A stretch of 64,000 bases of DNA, from NCBI GenBank assembly GCA_004556455.1, contig SFGY01000007.1:1-64000 (forward strand), written 5' to 3'. Source of the stretch: Clostridiales bacterium. Its GTDB lineage: Bacteria; Bacillota; Clostridia; Saccharofermentanales; DTU023. The notes under the pieces are model-generated. The model searched no databases. It was not told the DNA's origin and saw nothing but the letters and a program-made list of their open reading frames with translations. The translations under genes were made by a program, and so were the position numbers. Shown piece after piece: positions 1-8,549 of the stretch; the first letter of the stretch is position 1; every line of letters begins with the position of its first letter.

Positions 1-99
1 AATGATGTGCATATACGTTCTCTTTTGAGGCAATATTCTTCACTCTTTCCCTAAAGACTTCCACGCAAAAGAGCCCTGAAAAGCGTGAGAAAAGGTATA

Positions 100-139
100 A
101 AGAAGAACGAACCCGGAAATTCACATCTCCGAGTTCGTT
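100..139 (-). terminator. Terminator of the dpp operon
   Basis: On the minus strand a 12-bp stem (arms 128-139 and 106-117, one G-U pair) with a 10-nt loop lies about 30 nt past the dppF stop codon. It is followed by a T-rich tail. This fits a rho-independent end for the peptide transporter operon. Bases 1-99 hold nothing I recognise. Confidence 0.6.
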
Positions 140-166
140 AAGTTCAGGCTAAGTTTGAGCAGGAGC

Positions 167-1225
167 TTACTCGGCTTTCAGCGTGCCCATGCCGGGTACG
201 TCGACAGAGCCATCCGCAAGCTTTTTCACAAAATGGCAGGCCACTTCATGTCCAGGCTCCTTCAACTCGAGTGCGGGCTTCTCCTTCTCACAGATTTCCT
301 GCTTATAGGGGCAGCGACCGGCAAAGGGGCAACCCGGCTTTGGATTCACTGGGCTGGGGACATCGCCTTTCAGGATGATGCGCTCGCGCTGCAGGCCGAC
401 CTTGGGAATGGGAATTGCAGAAAGCAGGGCCTGCGTATAAGGGTGCATGGGCCGACGGAAGATCAGGTTATGATCCGTTATCTCCACGATGGAGCCGAGG
501 TACATGACGGCAATGCGGTCCGAAATATGTTTCACCACCGATAGATTGTGAGCGATGAAGAGGTAGGTCAGACCGATTTGCTCCTGCAGATCCTCGAGAA
601 GGTTTAAGATCTGAGCCTGAATGGACACGTCCAGGGCCGATACAGGTTCGTCCAGCACAATGAACTTGGGCTTCAGAGCCAGAGCACGGGCAATGCCGAT
701 ACGCTGACGACGGCCGCCGTCAAGCTCATGCGGATAGGCGTCAAGAAGACGGCGCTCCAGACCGACGAGTTCCATGGTCGTACGGACACGGCTCTCAAGG
801 CTTTCACCCTGCAGCACTTCCTTGTTGACGCGCAGCGGATCGGCAATCAGCTGGTAGGTGGTCAGACGGGGGTTCAGCGATGAATAGGGATCCTGAAAGA
901 CGATCTGCATATTCTGACGCATCTTTTTCTTTTCCGCACCACTGTATTTGAGGATATCTTCACCCTCAAAGACCACTGATCCTGCCGTGGGTTCGTGCAG
1001 ACGCAGGATAGCGCGACCCGTCGTCGACTTGCCGCAGCCCGATTCGCCGACCAAGCCCAGCGTCTCACCGCGTCTGACGTCAAAGTCAATGCCATCCACG
1101 GCGTGAAGAATCCCTGACTTCACCTTGAAGAATTTTTTGAGGCCACGTACTTCGAGTAGCGGGCGTTCCTGCGAAAACTCTGCTGCGTTCTGCAGACGGC
1201 CTTTTTCCTGATTAAGCTCTGCCAT
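167..1225 (-). CDS. dppF: Oligo/dipeptide ABC transporter ATP-binding protein DppF/OppF
   Basis: Cytoplasmic ATPase, 352 aa, energising peptide import with DppD on the DppBC permease. Walker A is GESGCGKST (about residues 60-68) and Walker B ends FIVLDEP. The signature reads LDGGRRQR, the usual variant in this subfamily rather than LSGGQ, and the switch histidine lies in IAHNLS. The C-terminal oligopeptide-transporter domain keeps the cysteine motif CPFAGRCPY. The start codon follows the dppD stop directly, so the two are probably translationally coupled. It is the last gene of the operon and is followed by a terminator. The peptide class transported cannot be told from sequence; a nickel or amine substrate is possible but less likely. 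Confidence 0.93.
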   Translation of the reverse strand: MAELNQEKGRLQNAAEFSQERPLLEVRGLKKFFKVKSGILHAVDGIDFDVRRGETLGLVGESGCGKSTTGRAILRLHEPTAGSVVFEGEDILKYSGAEKKKMRQNMQIVFQDPYSSLNPRLTTYQLIADPLRVNKEVLQGESLESRVRTTMELVGLERRLLDAYPHELDGGRRQRIGIARALALKPKFIVLDEPVSALDVSIQAQILNLLEDLQEQIGLTYLFIAHNLSVVKHISDRIAVMYLGSIVEITDHNLIFRRPMHPYTQALLSAIPIPKVGLQRERIILKGDVPSPVNPKPGCPFAGRCPYKQEICEKEKPALELKEPGHEVACHFVKKLADGSVDVPGMGTLKAE

Positions 1226-2260
1226 CTAGGCTTCCTCACTTTCTTGCTCTTCCTTCAGCTGACGACGGGGCATGGGGTGCCTGGGGTCAAAGAGGAAGCA
1301 GGATACCTCGTGCCCATCCTCACGCTTGTAAACAGGTGGCTCGTATTTGGAACAGAGCACCGTCGCATAGGGGCAGCGAGGATGGAAGGGACAGCCAGAG
1401 GGCAGATTTGTGGGATCCGGCGGCATGCCCGCAATGGCCTTCAGCTTCTTGTCTTCATCCAGAGAAGGGATGGAATTAAAGAGGCCAAGCGTATAGGGGT
1501 GGAGCGGCTCATTATATATTTTGCTGACATCCGCGTACTCCACAACGCGGCCAGCATACATAATGGCCACATAGTCGCAGATCTCCGCCACAACACCCAG
1601 GTCATGGGTAATGAGGATCATGGAAGTGTTGAAATCTTTCTTCAGATCCTTCATCAGTTCCAGAACCTGAGCCTGAATTGTGACATCGAGGGCAGTGGTT
1701 GGCTCATCTGCGATGAGGAGCTTGGGATTGCAGGCCAGGGCCATGGCAATGACCACACGCTGTTTCATACCGCCGGAGAACTCATGAGGATAATCGTCCA
1801 CACGCTCTTTACGGATACCCACCGTTTCCAGCATCTCGATGGAGCGCTGACGCACCTGGGATTTATCAAGGTTCTGATGCAGGCGCACAACTTCTTCAAT
1901 CTGAGCGCCGACACGCATAATGGGGTTTAGCGAGGTCATCGGATCCTGGAAAATCATGGAGATTTTATCTCCGCGAATGGAGCGCATCTCATTTTTACTT
2001 TTTTTCAGAAGATCTTCGCCCTCAAACTCAATGGCGCCGTGGGTCACAACTCCTGGCGGATCCGGAACTTGCCCCATGATGCCCAGCGCCGTTGTCGTCT
2101 TTCCGGCGCCCGTCTCACCGACGAAGCCGAGCGTTTCACCCTCGCGCACGCGCAGGTTCAGCCCATTGACGGCTTTGGTGATGCCATCATCGGTACGATA
2201 TTCAATGCTCAAATCCTGAATATTGAGCAGGTACTTTTCATTTTTCGTTTCTGGATTCAT
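1226..2260 (-). CDS. dppD: Oligo/dipeptide ABC transporter ATP-binding protein DppD/OppD
   Basis: Partner ATPase of DppF, 344 aa. Walker A is GETGAGKTT (about residues 48-56), the signature is FSGGMKQR, Walker B is LLIADEP and the H-loop lies in LITHDLG. The C-terminal extension carries the family motif CPFHPRCPY. Fourteen bases separate it from dppC, and it abuts dppF. Together with the four other genes this gives a complete five-gene peptide importer. Length and motif order are typical of OppD/DppD. Confidence 0.93.
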   Translation of the reverse strand: MNPETKNEKYLLNIQDLSIEYRTDDGITKAVNGLNLRVREGETLGFVGETGAGKTTTALGIMGQVPDPPGVVTHGAIEFEGEDLLKKSKNEMRSIRGDKISMIFQDPMTSLNPIMRVGAQIEEVVRLHQNLDKSQVRQRSIEMLETVGIRKERVDDYPHEFSGGMKQRVVIAMALACNPKLLIADEPTTALDVTIQAQVLELMKDLKKDFNTSMILITHDLGVVAEICDYVAIMYAGRVVEYADVSKIYNEPLHPYTLGLFNSIPSLDEDKKLKAIAGMPPDPTNLPSGCPFHPRCPYATVLCSKYEPPVYKREDGHEVSCFLFDPRHPMPRRQLKEEQESEEA

Positions 2261-2274
2261 CTTTGTCTCCCTCC

Positions 2275-3273
2275 TCAGCGTTTCATACGCGGGTCAAGCG
2301 CATCGCGCAGACCATCGCCCACCACGTTCAGGGCGAAGATCGTGAGCACAATGACGAGACCCGGGAAGAGGGTCATGTGCGGGTAATCGCGGATGTAGCC
2401 GCGGGCCGTAGAAAGCATGGCGCCCCATTCCGGTGTCGGAGGTTCAAGTCCGAGGCCGATAAAGCTCATGCCGGCAGCGTTCAGAATAGCATAGGCAAAA
2501 CCCAAGGTTGCCTGAACAATGATCGGGGCGAGGCAGTTCGGCAGGATGTGTTTAAAAATGATACGGGCCGGATTAGAGCCGGTCGCTCTGGCCGCCTCAA
2601 CAAATTCCATCTCCCGCAGTGAAAGCACGGAGGCGCGCACAATACGGGCATAAGCCGGAATTGCGGCGATACCCACGGCGATCATGAGGTTGGCGAGGCC
2701 GGGACCCATGGCCGCAATAATGGCGATGGCCAGAAGAATATCAGGAATGGCCTGAAAAATATCAATCAGGCGCATGAAGACAATATCCACCACGCCGCCG
2801 AAGAAACCGCAGAGCGCACCGATGCTCACACCGATGACCAGAGCAATACCGACACAGATAAAGCCGATACGCAATGAAATCCTTGAGCCATAGATCAGGC
2901 GACTGAAGATATCTGCGCCAAAGTTATCGCAGCCAAAAATATGCTGACGTGAGGGTTTGGCAAAAAGAGCTCCCATATCAAACTGATTGGCTTTGTATGG
3001 GGCTACATAGTCCGCAAAAATGGCACAGAGGATGAGCACAGCAAGAATGACGAGGCCAACCATGGCGAGTTTATTGCGGCGCAGGCGTCGCCATATTTCT
3101 GCAAGACGGCGGAACCGACGCTTTCTGCGATCATTACCGTCTTCTTCAGCATGTTCCAGAGTCAGCGGGTCATAAATATGGGGATCATTATAAATGCTCT
3201 CATCAGGCACGCCTGTCGGCTGTACATTCGGGGCATTCTGCGACAGCGCTTTAACAGAAATCTTAGAGTTCAT
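2275..3273 (-). CDS. dppC: Peptide ABC transporter permease DppC
   Basis: Inner-membrane permease, 332 aa. A long hydrophilic N-terminus (about 75 residues, many charged) precedes the first membrane helix, as in the OppC/DppC N-terminal domain. The permease core follows with several helices and the cytoplasmic EAA loop (EAARATGSNPARIIFKHILP), where the ATPases dock. It lies 11 bp after dppB and 14 bp before dppD on the same strand. The product pairs with DppB to form the transmembrane channel. Confidence 0.92.
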   Translation of the reverse strand: MNSKISVKALSQNAPNVQPTGVPDESIYNDPHIYDPLTLEHAEEDGNDRRKRRFRRLAEIWRRLRRNKLAMVGLVILAVLILCAIFADYVAPYKANQFDMGALFAKPSRQHIFGCDNFGADIFSRLIYGSRISLRIGFICVGIALVIGVSIGALCGFFGGVVDIVFMRLIDIFQAIPDILLAIAIIAAMGPGLANLMIAVGIAAIPAYARIVRASVLSLREMEFVEAARATGSNPARIIFKHILPNCLAPIIVQATLGFAYAILNAAGMSFIGLGLEPPTPEWGAMLSTARGYIRDYPHMTLFPGLVIVLTIFALNVVGDGLRDALDPRMKR

Positions 3274-3284
3274 GCTCGTCCTCC

Positions 3285-4214
3285 TTACGTGTATTGCGAC
3301 TTAATGCGCGGGTCAACGAAGGCGTAAAGCAAGTCGACGATCAGGTTGACACAGGCAAAGGCCACGGCGACAAAGAGCACGCCGCCAAGAACGATGGGGA
3401 TATCACGAGCTTTAATGGCATCGACCATGAGACGGCCAATCCCGGGAATAGAGAAAATGACCTCTGTCATGAGCGCGCCACCAAGGAGCTGGCCAAACTG
3501 AATACCGATGATGGTAATAATCGGGATCAGGGCATTGCCAAGCGCATGTTTCCATATAATGACACTATGCTTCTGCCCCTTAGCTTCGGCCGTGCGGATA
3601 TAGTCCTTATGAATGACCTCGAGCATATTGGAGCGGGTCATACGGGTGATCACAGCAACGCTCTGTGCACCCAGGGCAATAGACGGCAAAATCATCTGAT
3701 TGAAATGCGTAAAACCCGAGGAAGGCAGCCAGCCAAGCTGGACTGAGAAAAAGATAATCAGCAGGAGACCCAGCCAGAAGACCGGCATGGAAATGCCGAT
3801 GAGCGCAAAGATCATCATGATATTATCAAAAAAAGAATATTGGTGAATGGCCGATACTATTCCTATGGGAACCCCCACAACGACGGCAAGGGTGACAGCG
3901 AGGGAAGCCAGCTTAAAGGTTGCAGGCGCCGCATCGAGGATTTCTTTGGTCACTGGCTTGTGCGAGCGGTAGCTTTCACCAAGGTCAAAATGGAAAACGA
4001 TATTTTCCAGATAATGTCCGTATTGAACGAAAAAAGGATCATTTAAGCCCAAGCGTTCACGCTCAGCCTGCACCGCTTCTTCAGAGGCATTCTGCCCCAG
4101 GGAAGCACGCGCCGGATCCCCGTTGGAAAAATGCAGCAGAGTAAAAACCGCGAGGCTTACTCCCAGCATGACAGGGATGAGCAGCAGTAAACGCTTGATG
4201 ATGTATTTAATCAT
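3285..4214 (-). CDS. dppB: Peptide ABC transporter permease DppB
   Basis: Inner-membrane permease of 309 aa. The start chosen is the ATG at 4214 (MIKYIIKRLL), because GGAG sits 6 bases upstream. A GTG at 4232 would add six residues and swallow that ribosome site. The first helix is residues 7-30, followed by the periplasmic loop typical of DppB/OppB, five more helices, and the EAA motif around AEAKGQKHSVIIWKHALG. The C-terminus FVDPRIK is characteristic of the family. It follows dppA after a structured 145-bp spacer. Confidence 0.92.
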   Translation of the reverse strand: MIKYIIKRLLLLIPVMLGVSLAVFTLLHFSNGDPARASLGQNASEEAVQAERERLGLNDPFFVQYGHYLENIVFHFDLGESYRSHKPVTKEILDAAPATFKLASLAVTLAVVVGVPIGIVSAIHQYSFFDNIMMIFALIGISMPVFWLGLLLIIFFSVQLGWLPSSGFTHFNQMILPSIALGAQSVAVITRMTRSNMLEVIHKDYIRTAEAKGQKHSVIIWKHALGNALIPIITIIGIQFGQLLGGALMTEVIFSIPGIGRLMVDAIKARDIPIVLGGVLFVAVAFACVNLIVDLLYAFVDPRIKSQYT

Positions 4215-4238
4215 AGGGTCTCCGCATTTCACAGAACA

Positions 4239-4271
4239 AGTCCGCCCCGATGAAGAGGCGGACTCGTCCGC
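4239..4271 (-). promoter_or_regulatory. Overlapping alternative hairpins between dppA and dppB
   Basis: On the minus strand two hairpins compete for the same bases. GCGGAC-GA-GTCCGC (4271-4258) is a compact stem. AGTCCGCC (4264-4257) can instead pair with GGCGGACT (4246-4239) across a 10-nt loop. They share the GTCCGC segment, so only one forms at a time. There is no strong T-run afterwards. The element may stabilise the upstream dppA message or adjust translation of dppB, whose ribosome site starts 15 nt later. The role is inferred from layout. Confidence 0.45.
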
Positions 4272-4358
4272 AGTTTATTAAGCTCCAGGCCCCGCTGCTG
4301 CGTTTGGCAAAATAAGTCTCTGCCAGCAGGCCCGGCGCAGCTTGTTCAAAATCCGGGC

Positions 4359-5888
4359 TTAGTCAGCAAAGGTGACCTTCCAGATGGGATGCCAGGCATA
4401 GGGTGAGGGTTCGAGATTCTGGATATACTTGGCCGCACCGATGACGACTTCACCGTTGTGCTCATAGATCCAGGGCTTCAGCTCATCGATGTATTCCTGG
4501 AATTCTTTGTAGATCTTGGCGCGTTCTTCGCCATCCGGCGTTTTGCGGCCATCTTCGAGCAGCTTGTCAACTTTTTCGTCCTCGAGGAAGACATAGTTGC
4601 CGCCGGCGCCTTTGGCGCTGGAGTGGAAGCAGGGCCAGAGGGCCATATCTGCATCAGGAGCATCCGGGGTCCAGCCAATCTGGAACATCTGCTGTTCGCC
4701 AGATTCCAGCTTCTCAATGTAAGCCGCCCACTCAAGGACTTCGATCTTCACGGAAATTCCACATTCAGCCAGCATGTTCTTGATCCAGCCGGCCATATCA
4801 ACACGTTCGGTTTTTTCGTTGGTGGAAAGCGTCAGCTCGAGACCATCAGGATAGCCTGCTTCTTTCAAAAGCTCTTTAGCTTTTTCAACATCGCGGGCGA
4901 AAGGCTCCATATCATTAGCAATAGAATACTGCATGCTGCCTTCAAAGGGGCCTGTAGCCGCTTTGCCAACGCCACGCCACACAGCGGCGTCAATGGCTTT
5001 CATGTCAAGACCATAAGCAATGGCCTGACGAACACGAATGTCATCCAGGGGCTTCTGACTGAGGTTCAGACCGAGATACTGCGTGCTGTATTCAGGAACG
5101 CGGAGAACCTGCAGATCGGGATTGCTCTCGACACGCTCGATATCCTGCGGCGTAAGCTCATAGGCGATGTCCACTGCGCCGGATTCCAGCTCAATGGTAC
5201 GGTTAGTGGCTTCGGGGATAACGCGGAGGATCATGGTCTTATAGGCTGGTTTAGGATCGCCCCAGAAATCCTCGAAACGCTCGAAAGTCATGTGGTCGTT
5301 CTTTTTCCACTCCACGAATTTGAAGGGACCGGTGCCGACAGGGTTCTGACCGAATTTCTTTTCACCCTCTTCTTCAACGGCTTTCTTGCTGACAATAAAG
5401 CCGGAAGCATGGGCCAGACATTTGAAGAAGCCGGTGTTGGGCTTATTCAGCTGGAACTTGATGGTGTAGTCATCAGGCATTTCAAAGCTGCCCTCTTTAA
5501 TATCACCAAAGATATGTGCAACAGCCGGAGCTTTGCGGGCCCGTTCAAAGGAAAAGGCCACATCTTCAGCTTTCATTTCTTCACCATTGTGGAACTTCAC
5601 ACCTTTGCGCAGGTGGAAAACATAGGTGACATCATCGGGGAGTTCCCAACTCTCAGCCAAAACCGGGATGGGGTTTGATTCTTTGTCGAGATCGATCAGG
5701 CCTTGATAGATCTGATGCATAGCATGGCTGGATGGGCTGTCGTTGTTGGCCACGGGGTCCAGGGTAATGGCGTCGTAAGCTGTTGCGACGGTCAGGGTGT
5801 CATGGCCTTCGGCTTGCACCGGGCGAGCCACAACAAGGAAACTGAGGCAAACAAGCAGGGCCAAAAGAAGACTCAAGTGTTTTTTCAT
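4359..5888 (-). CDS. dppA: Peptide-binding protein DppA/OppA-like (SBP family 5)
   Basis: Extracytoplasmic binding protein, 509 aa, first gene of the importer operon. Residues 1-28 form a signal peptide (MKKHLSLLLALL..., cleavage after VQA). The only cysteine in it is not in a lipobox, so the protein is probably soluble or periplasmic. The family 5 fold is clear: LTVATAYDAITLDPV, LAESWELPDDVTYVFHLRKGVKFHNGE and VGTGPFKFVEWKKND. The ATG at 5888 has no good ribosome site of its own; it overlaps the stop of a 19-codon ORF that does. The nearest lipoprotein-type relatives would carry Cys at the cleavage site; this one does not. Confidence 0.92.
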   Translation of the reverse strand: MKKHLSLLLALLVCLSFLVVARPVQAEGHDTLTVATAYDAITLDPVANNDSPSSHAMHQIYQGLIDLDKESNPIPVLAESWELPDDVTYVFHLRKGVKFHNGEEMKAEDVAFSFERARKAPAVAHIFGDIKEGSFEMPDDYTIKFQLNKPNTGFFKCLAHASGFIVSKKAVEEEGEKKFGQNPVGTGPFKFVEWKKNDHMTFERFEDFWGDPKPAYKTMILRVIPEATNRTIELESGAVDIAYELTPQDIERVESNPDLQVLRVPEYSTQYLGLNLSQKPLDDIRVRQAIAYGLDMKAIDAAVWRGVGKAATGPFEGSMQYSIANDMEPFARDVEKAKELLKEAGYPDGLELTLSTNEKTERVDMAGWIKNMLAECGISVKIEVLEWAAYIEKLESGEQQMFQIGWTPDAPDADMALWPCFHSSAKGAGGNYVFLEDEKVDKLLEDGRKTPDGEERAKIYKEFQEYIDELKPWIYEHNGEVVIGAAKYIQNLEPSPYAWHPIWKVTFAD

Positions 5889-5944
5889 AGCTGTGTCGTG
5901 TGAATGAAAAGTCCATAAGCCAAGAGGCTTGTGCACTTTTTCAT
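5885..5944 (-). CDS. 19-aa leader ORF translationally coupled to dppA
   Basis: A strong Shine-Dalgarno (AGGAGGAG, about 9 nt upstream) precedes this ATG. It encodes MKKCTSLLAYGLFIHTTQL and stops at TGA, which shares ATGA with the dppA start. DppA itself lacks a visible ribosome site, so ribosomes finishing this peptide could re-initiate on dppA. No run of one amino acid suggests classical attenuation. It could instead reflect a past frameshift that moved the original start, since it also begins MKK with a hydrophobic stretch. No homologue is recognised. Confidence 0.5.
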   Translation of the reverse strand: MKKCTSLLAYGLFIHTTQL

Positions 5945-5996
5945 GTTTACACGCTCCTCCTTCATTTTTTGAGCATTTGCACGCTCTTTTATATAA

Positions 5997-6024
5997 ATTA
6001 ACTAAATGCTTCACTTTTTGTCAA
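5997..6024 (-). promoter_or_regulatory. Candidate sigma-70 promoter for the dpp operon
   Basis: On the minus strand a perfect TTGACA (6024-6019) is followed 16 bases later by GTTAAT (6002-5997). The surrounding DNA is AT-rich, and the site lies about 50 nt before the leader ORF. Confidence 0.5.
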
Positions 6025-6134
6025 GCAGAACTTTGTCATTCTACCTGTAATTTACTTAAGCTACAGGAGATAGACGATAAGATCCATCGCTATTATGCAA
6101 AGGTCACCCGTCAGCTAACTATTCTTTGTCGGAG

Positions 6135-6848
6135 CTAGGATTCCCCCGGAGCATAAGCCGGTCGGGAAAAATGAAGCTCAACCTGTCCAACCATGAGGGA
6201 GGACACAATGGTGGTTAAGAGCGAATAGATGATGCGGTTAAAGGGAATGTAAACAAGCGAGAGCAGGAGAACCAAAAAGTCTCCCAACACATAAGAGACA
6301 GAGAGGGAAAGCTGAAACTTGCGGCTGATAAACATGGAAAGGGCATCGTCCCCGCCGGAAGCACCTCCCTGTGTGACCACAAGACCGCAGCCCAGACCGA
6401 TGAGCAGGCCGCCGCATATCGCGGCAAGCAGCGGAAATTCATAGAGGCTGGGAAGTACGGGCCCGATGAAATCGAAAAGCCTGAGGAAAAGAGCCATTGA
6501 ACAGGTCGCGATAGCTGATTTTTTAATGAAGCCCGCCCCCATAAGACCAAAGCCCAGAGCGTAACATAAGGCGTCCAGGATGGGCGCGACAATAGAGGGT
6601 TCGAGAGCAAAAACGCGATCCGCAAAAAGGACAAGGCCAATGACGCCGCCTTCTGTTATCCTCGACTGCGCATGAATATTGACCAGAGCAAAAGCCATGA
6701 TCATACTGCCCAGGAGAATACGTCCAAGTTCGATGGGCTGTAGTCCAAAAAACGCAAGAAGTCTGGAGATCGCCGAAGGTTGACACAAGACATCGCGAGT
6801 TTGGACGCTTTTGTTTTCTTTTTTATGAAATTTATGAAAAAATCCCAT
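6135..6848 (-). CDS. YitT/YczE-family integral membrane protein
   Basis: A 237-aa protein with a short basic cytoplasmic N-terminus and about five hydrophobic helices. Motifs of the YitT family (formerly DUF161) are visible: RITEGGVIGLVLF near residue 65 and TQGGASGGDDALSMFISRKF near residue 160. The C-terminal soluble DUF2179 domain seen in many relatives is absent, so this is a short form. Function is unknown for the family; a transporter role has been suggested. GGAGG lies 11 nt before the ATG. It is transcribed separately from the dpp operon. Confidence 0.8.
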   Translation of the reverse strand: MGFFHKFHKKENKSVQTRDVLCQPSAISRLLAFFGLQPIELGRILLGSMIMAFALVNIHAQSRITEGGVIGLVLFADRVFALEPSIVAPILDALCYALGFGLMGAGFIKKSAIATCSMALFLRLFDFIGPVLPSLYEFPLLAAICGGLLIGLGCGLVVTQGGASGGDDALSMFISRKFQLSLSVSYVLGDFLVLLLSLVYIPFNRIIYSLLTTIVSSLMVGQVELHFSRPAYAPGES

Positions 6849-7390
6849 AGTTAACTAAGCCTCCGCTTTCGTAAATTCGATGGTTGTGATGCTTTTTGTT
6901 TGGGATTTTGCTATAAAACTCTGCAGGAAGACCTCTCTTTTCAGCCTCTGAAACGTCACATCAGGCGAAACACAAGCTCTCTGTTCGATGGTGATCTGCA
7001 GATAAAACTTATAGGCGGCACGCCATCCAACAACGTACCATTCCTTTTTTTATCCTGACAGAAGGTTCAATTCTTGTCAAATCGAGAGAGAATCATTTTG
7101 CTTAAACCACACGATGCCTTCTGCACCAATACACGGTAGCTCTCACATCCATTTAACGCAAAACCTGTTGACAGCATTGTACTGGCATGTTTCATGCATC
7201 GCAGGAAAGACCCTGACAAAGGGCTGATCCGTGGCCTGTTGGCTTCTTTTTCCCTTTTCCAGCAAAGGTTTGTTCCTGGTCGTTAAGGATTTCCCCTCAG
7301 CTGCAATCTTTTACCTGCATCAAACTTGCCGCTAATCTCTGCTTGCTACACTGGCTTTGATCATTCAGAAGAGAGCCTCGGAGATCAAGC
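6849..7390. other. Intergenic region between divergent yitT-like and ugp genes
   Basis: There is no recognisable gene. The minus strand has a 65-codon frame without a start codon (7049-6855) that ends three codons before the YitT ATG in the same frame. Its residues look protein-like but match nothing I know. On the plus strand a TTGACA at 7168 and a better-placed promoter at 7325-7352 face the ugp operon. Confidence 0.4.
7325..7352 (+). promoter_or_regulatory. Candidate promoter of the ugp-like operon
   Basis: CTTGCC (7325-7330), a 16-bp spacer and TACACT (7347-7352) with an upstream TG give an extended -10 promoter shape about 40 nt before the first gene. The -35 match is weak. Confidence 0.3.
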
Positions 7391-8548
7391 ATGTCGTTTA
7401 TTGAACTGAAAAACTTAGGTAAAAGCTATGACAAACAGAGGAGCAAAGCCGTCAGCGACGTCAATCTGACGATTGATAAGGGAGATTTTGTGGTTCTCGT
7501 CGGACCATCCGGCTGTGGCAAATCGACGACCTTGCGCATGTTGGCAGGGCTGGAAGAAATCACTGACGGTGAATTTTATTTTGAAGGACAGCTCTACAAT
7601 CAGCTCAGTCCACAGCAGCGTGGCTTTGCCATGGTTTTTCAAAATTATGCGCTTTATCCTCATCTGACAGTATATGAAAATATCGCTTTTCCCCTGCGCA
7701 TTCGCAAGCTGAAGAAGACGGAACTGGACGCCAAAGTGCGGCAAGCGGCCGAACTTTTAGAGCTTTCCGGCCTGCTCAGCCGACGTCCTGCCGAGCTTTC
7801 CGGAGGACAGAAACAGAGGGTTGCCATTGGCAGCGCCATTGTGCGCGATCCCCATTTATTTCTTATGGATGAGCCCCTCTCTAATCTCGATGCCAAATTG
7901 CGGGAACAGATGCGCAGGGTCATCGCAAGCCTCCATCAAAGTCTGGGGACAACGGTGGTCTATGTCACCCACGACCAGGTGGAAGCCATGACCCTGGGGA
8001 GCAAAATTGTCGTCATGAACAGGGGAAAAGTGCAGCAAGTGGACAGTCCTTCTCAGCTTTATCAACATCCTGCCAACATGTTTACTGCTTCCTTTATTGG
8101 CAGTCCCTCCATCAATTTTCTTGAAGTGAATATGTTGAAACGTCCCGACGCCTACCAGCTTATCTCGGGGCCATCAATCCTTCGCCTCACAAATCAGCAG
8201 GGAGAGCGGCTCGCTCAACGCGGTTTTTCCGAAGCTCCTTTTATTCTGGGCGTTCGCCCGGGAGACATAAGTCTTGTGCCCACGAACGGACAGGAAGACA
8301 TGCGCGTGAAAATCATCTCCCGTGAGCTTCTCGGATCCAAGATGGTTCTTTACACCGAAAATAAGCACTCCCGGCTCACCGTGCTGAGTCCTGTGAACTA
8401 TAAGCTTTTCAGCGGCCAGGAAATTGGCCTGCGTTTCGACTTGGTCAAAGCTTTGGCGTTCGATTCCCAAAGCGAGGAAAATCTGTTTTCCTCACTTAGC
8501 TCCAGTCCCGCTGAAACGAGCCATAATCAAGAGAAAGCGTCGGTCTAG
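7391..8548 (+). CDS. ugpC: MalK/UgpC-type sugar ABC transporter ATP-binding protein (first copy)
   Basis: ATPase of a carbohydrate-type importer, 385 aa. Walker A is GPSGCGKST (about residues 38-46), the signature LSGGQKQR, Walker B LFLMDEP, the H-loop YVTHD. A regulatory OB-like C-terminal domain (about residues 240-360) contains the LGVRPGDI motif of MalK/UgpC. GGAG precedes the ATG at good spacing. It opens the operon and its TAG is one base from the next gene. A second MalK-type ATPase closes the same gene cluster, so the two may be alternatives or serve other permeases as well. Confidence 0.9.
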   Translation: MSFIELKNLGKSYDKQRSKAVSDVNLTIDKGDFVVLVGPSGCGKSTTLRMLAGLEEITDGEFYFEGQLYNQLSPQQRGFAMVFQNYALYPHLTVYENIAFPLRIRKLKKTELDAKVRQAAELLELSGLLSRRPAELSGGQKQRVAIGSAIVRDPHLFLMDEPLSNLDAKLREQMRRVIASLHQSLGTTVVYVTHDQVEAMTLGSKIVVMNRGKVQQVDSPSQLYQHPANMFTASFIGSPSINFLEVNMLKRPDAYQLISGPSILRLTNQQGERLAQRGFSEAPFILGVRPGDISLVPTNGQEDMRVKIISRELLGSKMVLYTENKHSRLTVLSPVNYKLFSGQEIGLRFDLVKALAFDSQSEENLFSSLSSSPAETSHNQEKASV

Positions 8549-8549
8549 C

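Noticed and set aside
167..1225. LDGGR instead of LSGGQ in DppF as a defective ATPase
   Set aside because: This variant is common in functional DppF/OppF subunits and the other catalytic motifs are intact.
4458..5678. Long open frame on the plus strand opposite dppA
   Set aside because: It mirrors the codon pattern of dppA, has no ribosome site, and its peptide matches no family. The same applies to long antisense frames opposite the fused permease (45145-46452) and hutU (48486-49721).
5885..6014. Sequencing frameshift splitting the dppA signal peptide
   Set aside because: DppA has a complete signal peptide from its own ATG, so no frameshift is needed. It remains only a minor alternative for the leader ORF.
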